64,000 nt of DNA, from contig JAHWDD010000008.1 in NCBI GenBank assembly GCA_023897205.1, forward strand, positions 248,001-312,000, given 5' to 3'. The DNA comes from Exophiala sp. HKRS030. Lineage: Eukaryota; Ascomycota; Eurotiomycetes; Chaetothyriales; Herpotrichiellaceae. Position numbers and translations under genes: made by a program. Under the pieces are notes generated by a model. The model was not told the origin of the DNA. It worked only from the letters and a program-made list of their open reading frames with translations, and ran no database searches. Below are positions 21,027-32,617 of this stretch, in pieces (the stretch's first letter is position 1; each line of letters starts with the position of its first letter).

Positions 21027-23420
21027 CTAGCGCCAGTAGGTGCCTTCGTTGTCGGTGTTGGTGTTGTAATGATGTCCCGGCGCGGCGCCGTTGTTGGGAA
21101 CCACCCACGGATGCGAAGAAGCGTAGCTGCCGCCGCCGTAGTCGTTGTTGTTGCCCTGAGGAGTGGGAGTGAACAAACCCAAAGGGAGGGCGTGCTGGGC
21201 GTAGTTGTTGGACGACGACGGAGGGGTTTGGTATGCTGCCGCCGAACCTGGCAGGGCTGCAATGTTGCTCTGATGTCCATGACCGTGACCGTGTCCGTAG
21301 CCTTGGCCGTTGTTGTTCATCCCGTAGCTGTGGTGAGGTGGAGTTTCGACTTGCGTCATCATCGGGTTGAAGATGGGCTGAGCATGGTAGAGGGTAGGAG
21401 CTCCCGGAGGGTTGTGGTACGGAGTCGAGGTGTTGTTGGTGTAGACTGGAAATTGTCGCACCACCGCCGCCGCCGCCGAAGAAGAAGGGTGGTGGTAGTT
21501 GTAGTCGTACGCGCGTGGTCCTCCTCCTCCACCACCCCTATTCATCATCATAGGACCCGTGTGGTTGTTGTTGTGGTTGTGGTTGTAGCGAGGAGCATGA
21601 TGATGAACGATGGGCTTTTCAATGTTGAACCGAGATGCTCGGCGAGAAGAGTATTCTTTGGGCTCGATTCGGAGCTTGTTTCCATGCAGTTCACGCTGCG
21701 GTAGGGGGTTAGTTAGTACGTACCCAGGTGTTGAGGGGAGATCATGTGGGCTTGTCCGCAGGCGGAAAAGGGATGGCCAAACTGAACTTACCTCGGCGAG
21801 AGATGCTCGATCTGCTTCGTTGGGGTGTGCGAATTCAACGAATGCAAAGACGTTGATTCCTCCGTCGGCTGTCCAAGAGTCAGCGTCTGTATGGGGGCAA
21901 AGGGAAAGGCAGGAACCAAAGGCTGGACTGGCGACTTACTGAAAGCCTTCTTGATAATGTTTGTCTGTATGATGCTGCCGAATTCCTGGAATAGAGCTTC
22001 AACCTCTGGGCGAGTGGCGAATTCAGGCAAGTTGCCGACAAAGATTGATCTTGCATCCATGATGGAACGGGGACTTGCGAAGCCACGGACCATAAGCAAC
22101 CCATCAGGTCCAAGGTTGAAGCGTGGCTCCATTGCCGGAGCAAGGACGATAGTGTAGGGACTCTTCATGTTGTTGTGGTTCTGAATCTGGGGATTAGTAT
22201 GCTGTCGTCGCTGGGATGTGGTCATCCTTACCTTTAGAGCATCACGGCAGTCGAGATAGAATGCGAATTTGACGTACATCCCGCGGATGTTTAGGTGGTT
22301 GCTTTCCGCAGGCACACAGAGCTCGACTTTCCCGTACGGTTCAAGCACTCCTCGAGCTTCAGCTTCTGTCAGAGCAGATCCATCCTTCTTTGACATTATG
22401 ACAGCACCTTGTGGCTAGTGTTAGTATGGTGTATGAGGACACTCTTTAAGCTGTCGTTGACTCACGGTCGGCCTTTCCACGCTCCAAACGAATCTTGCGG
22501 CCATCCAGCTCAAGGTCTGTGGTGTAGGTCATTGCTTGATTCGCATCTTCGACGTTCTATAGCATTTGTCAGCCCACTTTCAGTGGGAAAAGGGGAACCT
22601 TCTCCCTCTTTTGCGCACCTCAAACTGAACAAAAGCAAACGGATGACGGCGTGGGTCGTATTTGACAAAGATGTGGCAAGTGCCGAACTCGTCAAAGACT
22701 TCGTGGCAGGACTGTTGGAGTTGCTCCACAGTCTTCTGACTTGACAAACTACTGGGATGTCAGTGATGGACTGTTCTTGCTGATTTCCGTCCTACTTACT
22801 TGGCGACAAAAATGAGAGCTTCAGGAGGAAAGATTCCTTGCGCATTTCTTGCGTTTGGTCCTTGTATGAGGCGGTCTGCGCGAGGTTCGAAGCTGCCAAA
22901 GGCAGTAGCAGGACCACGGAAGCTTGCATCAACGCGTTGGGAAATATGACCGGGAAGGCCACGAAGGGCAGCGGGACCGGTTGGAGGAGCATAAGCAAAG
23001 ACATCATCCTCTCGAAGAGGAGTGACGCCAGCCCCAGCAAGGGGGGAGGTAGCAGACGAGCCTAGAAGTGCATAGGCGTCAGTATACCTCAAATTTCTTT
23101 GGATTCTCTAGACTATAGTAGCGGAAACGAGGTGTTTCGGGAGCTCAATGGCGGCGAAAGACCCTGAATCCTCCAGCCTCGCCCCATTATTGCCCTTGGA
23201 AGGCTTGGAAAAGGGAGTACAAGCACTTACTAGGACGTGTATTGGTAGTGCCGACTGATAGGAAGCCCATTTCAGTCTCTAGAGAGCCCATACCACGGGC
23301 GGGGGAGGGAGAAGGCGGAGTTGAAGCTCTTGAAAGAGCTGTGGGGATGGGTAGAGGCAGAGGAGGCATGGTAACCCTCTTTGGAGGGCTCTTCGAGGCG
23401 GAAGCAAGTCGCGAAGACAT
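21027..23420 (-). CDS. RNA-binding protein with three RRM domains
   Basis: The eight-exon model is complement(21027..21695, 21792..21868, 21940..22186, 22232..22407, 22466..22556, 22619..22751, 22800..23061, 23231..23420), 614 residues, with every phase closing. A Pro/Ser-rich N-terminus is followed by RRM1 (IFVAN ... HPFAFVQFENVEDANQAM), a degenerate RRM2 (RAVIMSKKDG ... GMYVKFAFYLDCRDAL) and RRM3 (SIFVGNLPEF ... NVFAFVEFAHPNEADRASL). The C-terminal 170 residues are low complexity, rich in Asn, Gly, His and Pro, including a GHGHGHGH run, and so are likely disordered. The architecture recalls fission-yeast multi-RRM mRNA-binding proteins such as Crp79 and Mug28, but orthology is not established. 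Inferred role: mRNA binding, export or post-transcriptional control. The Met at 23420 is the chosen start; an in-frame extension upstream is possible. Confidence 0.88.
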
Positions 23421-24359
23421 TGCGGGCGACCATGCAGAAGTTTTTGAGGCTGGAATCAGATGCAAATCAGCCAGGAAAGCCACTTTGGTGGAGGGGAAAG
23501 CATATACAGACCTTTTGAGACGAATAGAAGCACTTTTATACTCGCCAAACAACAAGAAGCAGGAGGTAAACGGATGAGAGGGTGAGGAACAAGGAAACAA
23601 GAAAGTGAGACGAGTTGACTTGGATCTCAAACGGAGGGGGGTGGGTGGGGGAACCTTGGCGGTCGACAACGTTCACTGTTTCCATTCAATAGAAGGGCAA
23701 AAACGGGGTGTATTGGTGAATGTTGAGACCTCTAAGTGATTGCGGTTTCGTCGGGAGACGGCCACGTTTTACAAGCAAGCATACAGACCTCGTTGGGAGG
23801 GGAGCACGTTGCGGTTCCAAGGACAATGTGAAAGGGCCATTATACGATGGGTGGGATCGCAGTGTAGCTGATGTCGCAACACGTTTACCTTCAGTGCACA
23901 TCAAGTTCACACAAGAGGACACAGAGTCGCGATGGCTGTAGAGATACGCTGCCAGTATCGGCAACTTCAACATTCGATATAGTGAACCATACGACATACC
24001 ATATCGACAGAGAGCTGTGTATGGCTGTGCAGATGCCCGTGTGTACAACTGGGTGTCAGTATACGATAGATTTGGCTGGGACTCCCTTTGTAGAGGTGAC
24101 ATGTGTGTAGGACAGCGACCTTGTCACCGTCGTGAACATGGGATGGTAAGAAGGAAAGGTGTGTTCCGCGATGACAAACGAGGCTTGAACATTCAGCCTT
24201 ACTTTACTATCACGTGAGACGCCAAATATGCAAAGGGGGGTTTAAAGAAACTTTATTTAGCGCCTGCCAAAAGTCGATCGGATTGATTCACTTTAAAATC
24301 ACTTTTTGGGTTATACAAGTCTCACAAAAGATTTCTCTCGACCAGCACCAACACCAAAG
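23421..24359. other. Divergent promoter region (RRM gene and ADE1)
   Basis: About 940 bp between two divergent starts. A CACGTG lies near 24211. Only short frames. No gene. Confidence 0.65.
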
Positions 24360-25359
24360 ATGGCTTTTGTAAAGGCCGACCTCGGCGACGCTCTGCCGCT
24401 CGTCGCCTCGGGCAAAGTGCGAGAACTGTACAATGTTGACTCGAAATCATTGCTTTTCGTGGCATCGGATAGAATATCTGCCTACGACGTTATCATGGAA
24501 AATGTGCGCTCTCTGTTGTTTACTGATTTGATCCTTGCTACTGCCAGCAGCTCACCGACTTTTTCTTTTCGCTGCTTTCTAGGGAATTCCAGACAAGGGA
24601 CTCGTCCTCACGTTGATGACTGCACACTGGTTCCGCTACCTCCAGAAACAAATCCCAGACCTCAAGACACATTTCCTTTCTCTCGATCTACCCTCTGCCA
24701 TCCCACAAGCCCAAGTATCGCGGCTCAAGGGCCGCAGCATGCACGTGCGGAAACTCAAGGTGTTTCCCCTGGAGGCCATCGTCAGAGGCTACATCACCGG
24801 CTCGGCGTGGTCTTCGTACAAGAAAACCGGTGAGGTGAATGGCAAGAAGATGCCCCAAGGTTTACAGGAGTCGCAAGAGTTCCCAGAGCCAATCTACACC
24901 CCAAGCACAAAAGCCGAGCTAGGCCAACACGACGAAAACATCTCGACCGAGCAAGCGGCGCAGATTGTCGGGGAGAGGTACGCGCGGCGCATCGAAGAGC
25001 TTTCACTCAAGATCTACAAGACTGCGAGAGACTATGCCAAAGAGAAGGGTATCATCATTGCGGACACGAAATTCGAGTTTGGTTTGGACGAAGAGACGGA
25101 CGAGGTCGTCCTCATAGATGAGGTGCTGACCCCGGACAGCTCGAGATTCTGGTCCAAGTCCACGTACAAGATCGGCCAAGGTCAAGACAGTTTCGACAAG
25201 CAGTTCCTTCGAGACTGGTTGACCAAGAACGGCTTGAAAGGCAAGGAGGGTGTCTCCATGCCGGAGGAAGTGGTCGAGGCGACTCGTGCCAAATACCTCG
25301 AAGCGTTCCAGATCCTCGTAGGCAAGTCGTTGCAGGAGGCTGTCCAAGAACTGCAATAA
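24360..25359 (+). CDS. ADE1: SAICAR synthetase (phosphoribosylaminoimidazole-succinocarboxamide synthase)
   Basis: The two-exon model is 24360..24503 and 24583..25359, 306 residues, the usual length for the monofunctional enzyme. It catalyses the ATP-dependent ligation of aspartate to CAIR in purine biosynthesis, in the cytosol. Signature segments are [25 protein letters not shown], the intron junction to [10 protein letters not shown], then [20 protein letters not shown] and [11 protein letters not shown]. The intron (79 nt) follows the codon for N48 and uses a GTGCGC donor. It is divergent from the RRM gene. Confidence 0.97.
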
Positions 25360-25511
25360 TTTAAAAGTCTGTGCTGTTCAGGTCGTCCATTGCCAGCCCC
25401 CCAGACAGTGTAATATTACACGTGTTTGCGTCTTCAATTCGCAATGAATATTAATCCTTCCATGAGCAGTCCTTCTGCTTTTTTTCCTTATACTCGGCTG
25501 GGCTTTTCAAA

Positions 25512-26502
25512 TCACCTCAGGCCCGACGTGTCGTGCGTGCCAACCTTGCCAAAGTGTGGCACTCTCTCGCGGAAACCCTTCTTCTCTTGTGGCAGATTTC
25601 TCTTCTCTTCCTCCCTTTGTGCCAACTTCTCGGCCGTCACTTCGCTCAGCCTGGCACTGCCCTGGTCGCCGTGCTCCCAACCGGTCCGCCCGTCGACCTG
25701 TCCCCGCTCGTTCAGGTTGGTGGCCCACAAGGCCGCCACGCCCAGCTCGAACGGGCCCGGTCGTCTGTCGATGAGGCCGATCCCGAAACTTTTCACCTTT
25801 TGCCGCAGCATTTCCGACTGCGGTTCCGTGACGACGCCGTGGTTCGTCCTCACGAACTCGTGCAGTTTGATCCAGACCGTCTCCCACCGCGCGGGGCTGT
25901 CCGGTCCTTCCGCACCCTTGTGGTATTTCGTGTACAGCCGGTGTTGGTGTATGTCCGACTCGACGATCGAGTCGGTCTGGATGTTGACAAAGTACTTCCT
26001 CCCGTCGCTCTTGACCCTCAGCGCCAGGTACATGTAAGAGTCCACGCTCCAGAACAGCTCGCCGAACAACGTCCGCCCTCGGTCTTGGTTCCGCCAGGCC
26101 GCGTAGCCCGTCCGGTTGACGTCGGGTCTGTCGGCAGGGAGTTTTGTAGATATGTTCCCACGGAACAGTGCATGCGCAGGTGTTTTGGTGGTGGGATCAG
26201 CAGGTTTTTGGAGGAGTTCGGCCGTCGAAAATCCTCCCACCGATCGGTCGGTCATCGTCTTCAGGGTCGTGATGGTTTCGGGGTCGGCGAAGTCGAAGAT
26301 GGGGTACGGCGTTACAGGTAGAGTCAATCCTTCGAGGTTGAGAGCTGTTTTACGATAGAGATCATTCCAGTCAATCTTCTTGTCTTCTCCTGCTTTTCAG
26401 CGTCCCCAGGTTTGTCTCACCAAATTTTGTAGCTCTAGCCATCTCTTTTTGAGTATTCTTCCATATACTAGGCGCACAGCGCCTTACCGATGGGATGAAC
26501 AT
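25512..26502 (-). CDS. CIA30: Mitochondrial complex I intermediate-associated protein 30 (CIA30/NDUFAF1)
   Basis: The model is complement(25512..26389, 26421..26502), 319 residues. The main exon contains the CIA30 domain: IFDFADPETITTLKTMTDRS, then GGFSTAEL, GYAAWRNQDRGRTLF, LALRVKSDGRKYFVNIQTDS, and GLIDRRPGPFELGVAAL near the end. The basic N-terminus (MFIPSVRRCAPSIWKNTQKE) fits a mitochondrial import signal. Family role: assembly factor for the membrane arm of respiratory complex I. To join the N-terminus to the conserved exon, a 31-nt GT...AG segment (26390-26420) has to be removed; this is unusually short and may instead mark a frameshift. It is divergent from APC5. Confidence 0.85.
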
Positions 26503-26993
26503 TGTGATGATCCCCGGGGGTGTTCGAGAGAGGATTCTGTTCGTCGGATCGTCTAGTCGTGTTGTACCTGAACAAGAAAATCTATGCTCCGTTGTAATTC
26601 TTGACCTCTGCAACTCTGCTGTCGACCACTACTTGCTTCATCTTTGTGAACGCATGTCGCAGCTGAGATATGTTCGGCCACAAACCCTGCTGAAAGATCA
26701 ACGAATGCAGCGAAGTAGGACGTCACCGGTAGCAAACAAAATCCACCAATCAGGATTCCCGACACGGTCAAGAATACTGTACAGGCAATCCACGCGAATC
26801 GACATATTAATTACTCTGTAATATGCACAACAGCATCAACACATCAACACCGCTCCGCCAAATAAACACAAATCGGGAAACAATGCGCAAATGTCTAGTA
26901 GGATGGCTGATGTAAAAGTCAACAATCTCGACGACGACCTTCATCTGTGGATAAATTGCCGGTCCCAAAGTCTCTCATGACACCAACCACACT
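26503..26993. other. Divergent promoter region (CIA30 and APC5)
   Basis: 490 bp between two divergent starts. No gene or clear motif seen. Confidence 0.65.
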
Positions 26994-29366
26994 ATGGGTC
27001 GATTTCTTACCCCTGCAAAGATCACCCTGCTAGTACTGGCTTACCTCTACACCGAGGACGACGTGGTGCCGTCTTCGGCGGCCACAAACGTTTTGAGGTT
27101 TTTACTCAAGAATGTCTTGCCGGCGGCGGACAAGGCTTCTTCTGGTACCACGTTGGCCTCCCAAGATCCCGACGAATTCTTGCCGGTATCAGTCTTTGAG
27201 TCCGAGCTGTCCTGTCATGACTCTGCCAGGCCGGGTCGGACACTGTACGACCTCCTCCTGAGACATCTATGGTCGATAAACTGCGCGCATAGTCTCGACG
27301 CGTTCATCACGAATTTGCCATGCCTTCTGGCCAAGACGAGAGAACAAATTCTTCGCGACCGTGAGCGGCGCGAACAACCACCACCACCGTCATCATCTGA
27401 AGAACCGGAGGAGAACGTCCATGGCCGCATCCTGGGAACTTCGCCACTAGGGGCTTTCATCCGGCGCTGCCACCTCGAATACATCCGTCTCCAGTTTCAA
27501 GACAGTATTGCTCTGTGGCAAGATTTCATTTCGTACCGTCTCCCAACTCGACAAGCCTTTGAAAAGAAACACCCTCTTGACTCGTCGACCTCCGGCATGG
27601 ATGCCAACCTGTCAGAAATGAACATCGACTCCTCTCATCCCATCGCCCGAATCATGTACGCGCGTCTTGCCGAGGGGAGGGAAGAAGAAGAAGAGAAACC
27701 GCCTCACTATCACGGTGTCTTCAGCATTCAGGACGTCGAGAAGCTCATGGAGTTTCAAGTCGCGGAAATGCAGCGATTAGGAAGCCGCCTTCCCAAGGGG
27801 ATGAAGGCCCGTCTCCAAGAGATGGGCAAGTCTGGCGCGGTGGTTCCCAAACTGGGTCACTATCTGATCTTTCTGGATTCCTGGCGTGCCGGCAACTTCT
27901 CATCTGCGCTGGACAATCTACATCGATACTTTGATTACGCCATGCAAAGTAGAGAACGAGGTTGTTATCAGTACGCCCTGTTGAACCTGGCCATCCTCCA
28001 AGCGGATTCGGGTTCCTACGCCGAAGCCCTTTCGGCCATGCAGGAGGCCATCGCCGTCGCCCGAGAGAACAAGGACGTCGCCTGCCTGAACTTTTGCATG
28101 AGTTGGGTGTACCACTTCGGCCGGTCGTTCCCGGGGGAGCGGAGGCACATTGCCACCGCCTCGGGGATCCTGGGCAACGAGGTCGAAGGGTTGGCATTCC
28201 TCAAGGCACGAGCGAGAGATGCCGAGATGTGGACCCTCCTGAGCACGTCGCTGCTGAGCGAGGCGAAGCTGGGCTTGCAGTACGGCGATAGTCTCGCCGT
28301 CGTGTTCGAGAACATCGCCAAGGCGAGTTATCTGAGCACCGTCAAGGCCGCCGATCAGAAGGCCATGGGACCGTTGATGCTCATGAGAAGCGCCGCGTAC
28401 AGCCGCGCCGGCCTGACACACATGAGTTGGTGGGCCGGGCAGGCGTTTTTGCAGTCCTACGCCAAAGATGCACCTCTAGAAGACGTCCTCAAGTCCAAAT
28501 GTCGCATGGCGGTGTTGCTGGTACACCGAGGACGGTACGACGAGGCCACGGAGGTGCTGAACAGTACCCCACCCGAGGTGCTGAAGGTGGTCAAGTACCA
28601 GAGATACCTCACCGTCTATGCCGGCATGTTGAAGGCGAGAAGGCTGTTGCACCGGGAAGATCTCATCGCCGCCGAGCATTTGCTTGAACGGTTGAGGGGC
28701 CAGGGTGTGCCCGAAGCCGAGATGGCATTCAATTTGTTGCTGCTCGAGATCGATCTTTTGATCCGGCAGGGCAACCTGACGAGGGCCCTGGACAAGGTCG
28801 AGGGCGTGGTAGGAAAACCCGACCGCGAAATCGGCGACATTTCGATACAGACGCAGCTGTTGAACCTGAAGGCGAGGATCCTGGCTGAAAGCGGCTTCCC
28901 ACTGAAGGGGTTCTCCCTGGTCATGCGGGCATCCCAGATTGCGTTCCGAGGAAGGCTCATGCCGGCATTGTGGGAGTCGACCGGCCTCCTGGCGAACATC
29001 CTCAACGAGCTGCACGAGTTCAACGCGGCCGCCGACGTTTTGGTGTCCATCATCCCGCGGATTCTCGAGTTCCAGGACTGCCACATGGCAGCGCGGTCGT
29101 TTGGTGTCTTGGCCGACGCGAACATGGGCATGGCCGGGGCGGAAGAAGAGCAGTCCACGAGACAGAAGGAGTTCACCAGCAGAGCCGTCGAGAATATTGA
29201 CCACGCATATGAGCAATTCCGACGCGTGGAGGATCTAAAGGGCCAGTTGGAGATGCTAAAGAAAAAAGCCACAATCATGCATTGGCGAGGCGATTTAGTG
29301 TTGGCAAATGATACAGCCACACAGTATCTCGAGCTAACGAAGCAGTATAGGGCTCAGCGGGTCTGA
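26994..29366 (+). CDS. APC5: Anaphase-promoting complex subunit 5 (APC5)
   Basis: A single exon of 790 residues. The N-terminus MGRFLTPAKITLLVLAYLY is the usual start of fungal Apc5, and the central segment LGHYLIFLDSWRAGNFSSAL followed by DNLHRYFDYAM, then YALLNLAILQADSGSYAEAL, is the conserved Apc5 domain with TPR-like helical repeats continuing to the end. Known role: scaffold of the APC/C ubiquitin ligase, which drives the metaphase-anaphase transition and mitotic exit in the nucleus. The insertion at about 120-140 is Pro- and Glu-rich. Long antisense frames over this gene (for example 28476-29216) are shadows. Confidence 0.93.
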   Translation: MGRFLTPAKITLLVLAYLYTEDDVVPSSAATNVLRFLLKNVLPAADKASSGTTLASQDPDEFLPVSVFESELSCHDSARPGRTLYDLLLRHLWSINCAHSLDAFITNLPCLLAKTREQILRDRERREQPPPPSSSEEPEENVHGRILGTSPLGAFIRRCHLEYIRLQFQDSIALWQDFISYRLPTRQAFEKKHPLDSSTSGMDANLSEMNIDSSHPIARIMYARLAEGREEEEEKPPHYHGVFSIQDVEKLMEFQVAEMQRLGSRLPKGMKARLQEMGKSGAVVPKLGHYLIFLDSWRAGNFSSALDNLHRYFDYAMQSRERGCYQYALLNLAILQADSGSYAEALSAMQEAIAVARENKDVACLNFCMSWVYHFGRSFPGERRHIATASGILGNEVEGLAFLKARARDAEMWTLLSTSLLSEAKLGLQYGDSLAVVFENIAKASYLSTVKAADQKAMGPLMLMRSAAYSRAGLTHMSWWAGQAFLQSYAKDAPLEDVLKSKCRMAVLLVHRGRYDEATEVLNSTPPEVLKVVKYQRYLTVYAGMLKARRLLHREDLIAAEHLLERLRGQGVPEAEMAFNLLLLEIDLLIRQGNLTRALDKVEGVVGKPDREIGDISIQTQLLNLKARILAESGFPLKGFSLVMRASQIAFRGRLMPALWESTGLLANILNELHEFNAAADVLVSIIPRILEFQDCHMAARSFGVLADANMGMAGAEEEQSTRQKEFTSRAVENIDHAYEQFRRVEDLKGQLEMLKKKATIMHWRGDLVLANDTATQYLELTKQYRAQRV

Positions 29367-29549
29367 TCTGGGTCATGGTCTGGGAACGAACAGTTATGCC
29401 CGTGAATGATGTAGGAACAAGGTAGATTGATCAAGCCATTTCAGTCGCAACGAACTTCGCTCTTTCTTGCTTTGAAGGACTCCATATGTACAGAATTGCC
29501 CCAGACTTCCCAACCAGCTCAAACTTGGCAACTTTGGCGTGCTTTACAT

Positions 29550-30161
29550 TTACTGTTGCTTGTCCTTGTTGTGGTAGTTGACGTTGTCGTTCCAGAAGAG
29601 GGTCTACGCCGGCATTGTTAGCATGTGTGTTTGACCCCAAGACTCTCATTCCCTGACCTTGTCACCGTCTCCCCAGAAGAAGTTCTTCATCCGGATGTTT
29701 TGATATGGGTATTCGACACGCTCTTCCAGAGGCGGCAGGTGTTCCCAATGCTCCCAATGTTCATTCCACAGGTTCCAGGCGTTGATCGCTCCGAGGATCA
29801 GGCAAGGAGTAACGACGCTGCCAGAGTTAGTTTGTGCTTTTTGTGTGATTTTTCCCTTCCTCGGATTCATACTAGATTGCAAGTCTACGCCAGAGATCTG
29901 CATCGAATCATTAGCCTCGAAGCCCCAAATGACCGTCCAAAAGCGACACTCACCACTCGTGGCAGCAGCATGGGCCTTCACTGCAGCTCGTTCTCTGTTG
30001 AAAGCATTGTCTTGGGCTCCGACCAACTTGCTTCCCGCTTGTCCTGGAGGGCTCGGATGGGTGCTGGCGAATCGTTGTTGAAGGCTGGACCGGAGAGTCT
30101 GTCGAGGGGCAAAGGCACGCATCTGCTGCGCAAAGCGCAGGCCAACACGTTGAAAGGACAT
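29550..30161 (-). CDS. COX13: Cytochrome c oxidase subunit VIa (COX13), mitochondrial
   Basis: The four-exon model is complement(29550..29603, 29658..29817, 29873..29897, 29954..30161), 148 residues. Exon 2 is only 25 nt. The presequence MSFQRVGLRFAQQMRAFAPR is basic and amphipathic. The mature part shows SDLWRRLAIYVVTPCLILGA (start of the membrane helix), NLWNEHWEHWEHLPPLEERV and NIRMKNFFWGDGDKTLFWND, all typical of subunit VIa. It sits in the inner membrane at the complex IV dimer interface. It is divergent from another mitochondrial gene (DUF3429), sharing a 412-bp promoter. Confidence 0.96.
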
Positions 30162-30573
30162 GGCGACTTGTGATGAGTGGAGAGCGACTTTGCCGTGGAA
30201 GACAACTGAGGTTGAAGTTCGTAGAGTCGTATGAGGGACGCAGTTGCAGGTTGGAGCTCAATTGCTTGGCTTGGCACCTGACGCCAGAACGTATCCTGAG
30301 TAAGTGTTTTGTAATGCGCCACGATGACCCGCCGAAAAGCGCCATATTACCGTGTAATGACATGCCATCACCTGATAAACTTCTGCGGAGCTTGGGCTCT
30401 AGCGCAGGGAATTGAGCTTCTCGTCGACTCGACTCACTTTCAATATTCTACAGTCCAGCGACCACGAGATCACTCTCCACTCCTTCAACACCTGGTACTG
30501 CAGCTGCATATCAGCTGGCTCTGGTCGGCTCGAGAATTTATACACGTTCCTCAGGAACCTTTCTCTCGCCATC
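30162..30573. promoter_or_regulatory. Shared divergent promoter of two mitochondrial genes
   Basis: 412 bp between the COX13 start and the DUF3429-like gene start. It must hold both promoters; I cannot name individual sites. Confidence 0.5.
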
Positions 30574-31720
30574 ATGTCAGCTACCATGTTCCGCACAACC
30601 GCCGTCCGATCGATTCCGCGTTCCTTCCAAGCTCCAGCACCACGAGCAAATGTCTACAATCACATTCTCAGGGCATCCTTGAGAACTTCTGCTCGACCTA
30701 CCAAGTCCGCTCGTGTCTTGTCCCTGACCGTCGCCCGACCCTTCCACACATCCCTCGTCAAATATGAAATGAAAGGTGCAGACAAGGCCGCGAGCTGGGA
30801 GTCTTCAGCAAAGCAATTCGAGGAGAACCTGGGCAAGCAAGTGTTGAAGCCTGCGCCAGGAGCTGTCAGCGCGTCTTCCTCTACCCGGGCTGTGGCTAGT
30901 GAGACGACAGCAGAGCATGACGACGACGTAGACATGATGGAGGGCATCCGCGCCGATTTTGTGGGTTAACACCAGTGTATTGATAATGAAGTCGAGCTGA
31001 TGTGAAATAGAAAACCATCAAGGAGACATTTAGCTTGGACGAGGTCCCGCGTCAAGCGCTCTACGTCGGTATGGCCGGTGTTTTACCTTACCTCGCGACT
31101 TCCCTTACCACCGTGTATTTGTCGTTCGATATTCAGTACGCAGCAACGCACGGCCAAGGCTTCTTCCTGTCTGGCGAGACCGCTGAAGCTCTGTTGCACA
31201 TCATTGAGCCCATCCAGCTTGGCTATGGTGCTTCGGTAAGCCGTTATCTACTAGGTCAAGTCGCTGATAATGCATTACTGACATTCTGAAGATCATCTCC
31301 TTCCTCGGTGCCATTCACTGGGGTCTCGAATGGGCTGGCTTTGGTGGCTACAAGGGATACCCCCGTTACTCGATGGGTATCGTCGCTACCGCCGTGGCAT
31401 GGCCGACTCTGCTCCTCCCAGCTGAGGTCGGTCTGATTGCCCAGTTCATGGCTTTCACCTTTTTGTACTACAACGATGCCCGAGCCGCGCACAATGGCTG
31501 GGCCCCCAAGTGGTACGGAACGTATCGATTCGTCCTGACCTTTGTCGTCGGTGCAAGTATCGTTGCGTCGTTGATTGGCCGTGGCCAAATTGCTGACCTG
31601 GTCACTCGACCACCTGGACCCGCTGACCGAATGAGGGAACTCAGAAAGAAGCAGCTGGAAGAGATTGGCCCTGAGCCCGAAGGTGCTGAGGAAGAGGAAG
31701 GCGAGGATGAGGAAGAATAG
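30574..31720 (+). CDS. DUF3429/TMEM69-like mitochondrial inner-membrane protein
   Basis: The three-exon model is 30574..30960, 31011..31235, 31292..31720, 346 residues. The N-terminus (MSATMFRTTAVRSIPRSFQA and on) is a long Arg/Ser/Ala presequence. An acidic linker with HDDDVDMMEG precedes the conserved region SLDEVPRQALYVGMAGVLPY, with later HWGLEWAGFGGYKGYPRYSM and LTFVVGASIVASLIGRG. Four or five membrane helices are visible. The tail is charged and very acidic (GAEEEEGEDEEE). The family is widespread in fungi and animals (TMEM69) but its function is not established. The start is the second candidate Met; an in-frame extension exists upstream. Confidence 0.85.
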
Positions 31721-32617
31721 AGAGTGAAAGAAACCGTAACAGGCTGTGGGAGCGACGACTCGACTTGAAACCACTGATTCTGAAAACAGCAGGATCGGCC
31801 AATTTTATGTACATACTCCGTATCCAGGCAGGAAATCGAAATCTTCCTTTTGTTTTGAGATATATGGCCCTAACTCAAGTGCTGTGTGATCTGTGGTCTC
31901 GAGCCGTTCAGCCACATCGCCGACCTCTTCTTACAGTGACAGCTTGTCGTGGTGAGGACGAGCAATGTACGAGTAGGACAGTTCTGGGACTCCGCCACGT
32001 TCTGGCTGGACGTATGTTCTGCCGTGTTACCCCTAATTGAGAAACGGTCTTTCAAGGTCTGTCGGTATAGGCTTGCGATTTCGAACGGGAGTCTTTGTGC
32101 TTCGGTACACAAACACCGAGAAGCAGTACCAAGAAAAGAGGGAATTTCGGGTTGCTACGAGTGTTTTAGGCGAGGGCTCGGTATTGCTGCTCGTACTCGT
32201 ACAAGTTTTGGTGGGTTGAGGCAACGCAATTGCATCATAGCGCGCGCGACATTGGAAAATGGTTCATTGCATCTCCCCGCACCGCCGCAGAACGGAGTGT
32301 ACGAGGAGAGACGCACGAGCAAGAAGAAACGAAGGACCCTGGATCATGCATGATTGCAGTGTGGACATCCCACATCTTTCTCCAGCTGGATCTACTGTCA
32401 GGCAAACCCACCTACCGACCTAGGTTGGTAAAGAGAGATCTTGTATATTGCTCGGGTTCTGCAACATGCCAGGTTTGAATCTCCATGATCCTGCTTTGTT
32501 TCTCACTGTCTCTTCTACGAGATATACCTACCATACAATACGTCTTCGCGAAGTCCAACAGCTTCCCCCGATAGTTCCTCCATAACTGCATCAACCTGAG
32601 TACCCTCTGAAACCTCA
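31721..32617. other. Intergenic region
   Basis: About 900 bp between two plus-strand genes. One TACTCCGTA oligomer at 31814-31822. No gene seen. Confidence 0.65.

Noticed and set aside
21009..21704. 231-residue plus-strand frame, Val- and Arg-rich
   Set aside because: Complement of the Asn/His/Gly-rich tail of the RRM protein.
25533..26321. 262-residue plus-strand frame over CIA30
   Set aside because: A shadow; the opposite strand carries the conserved CIA30 domain.
28476..29216. 246-residue antisense frame over APC5
   Set aside because: A shadow of a conserved gene on the other strand.
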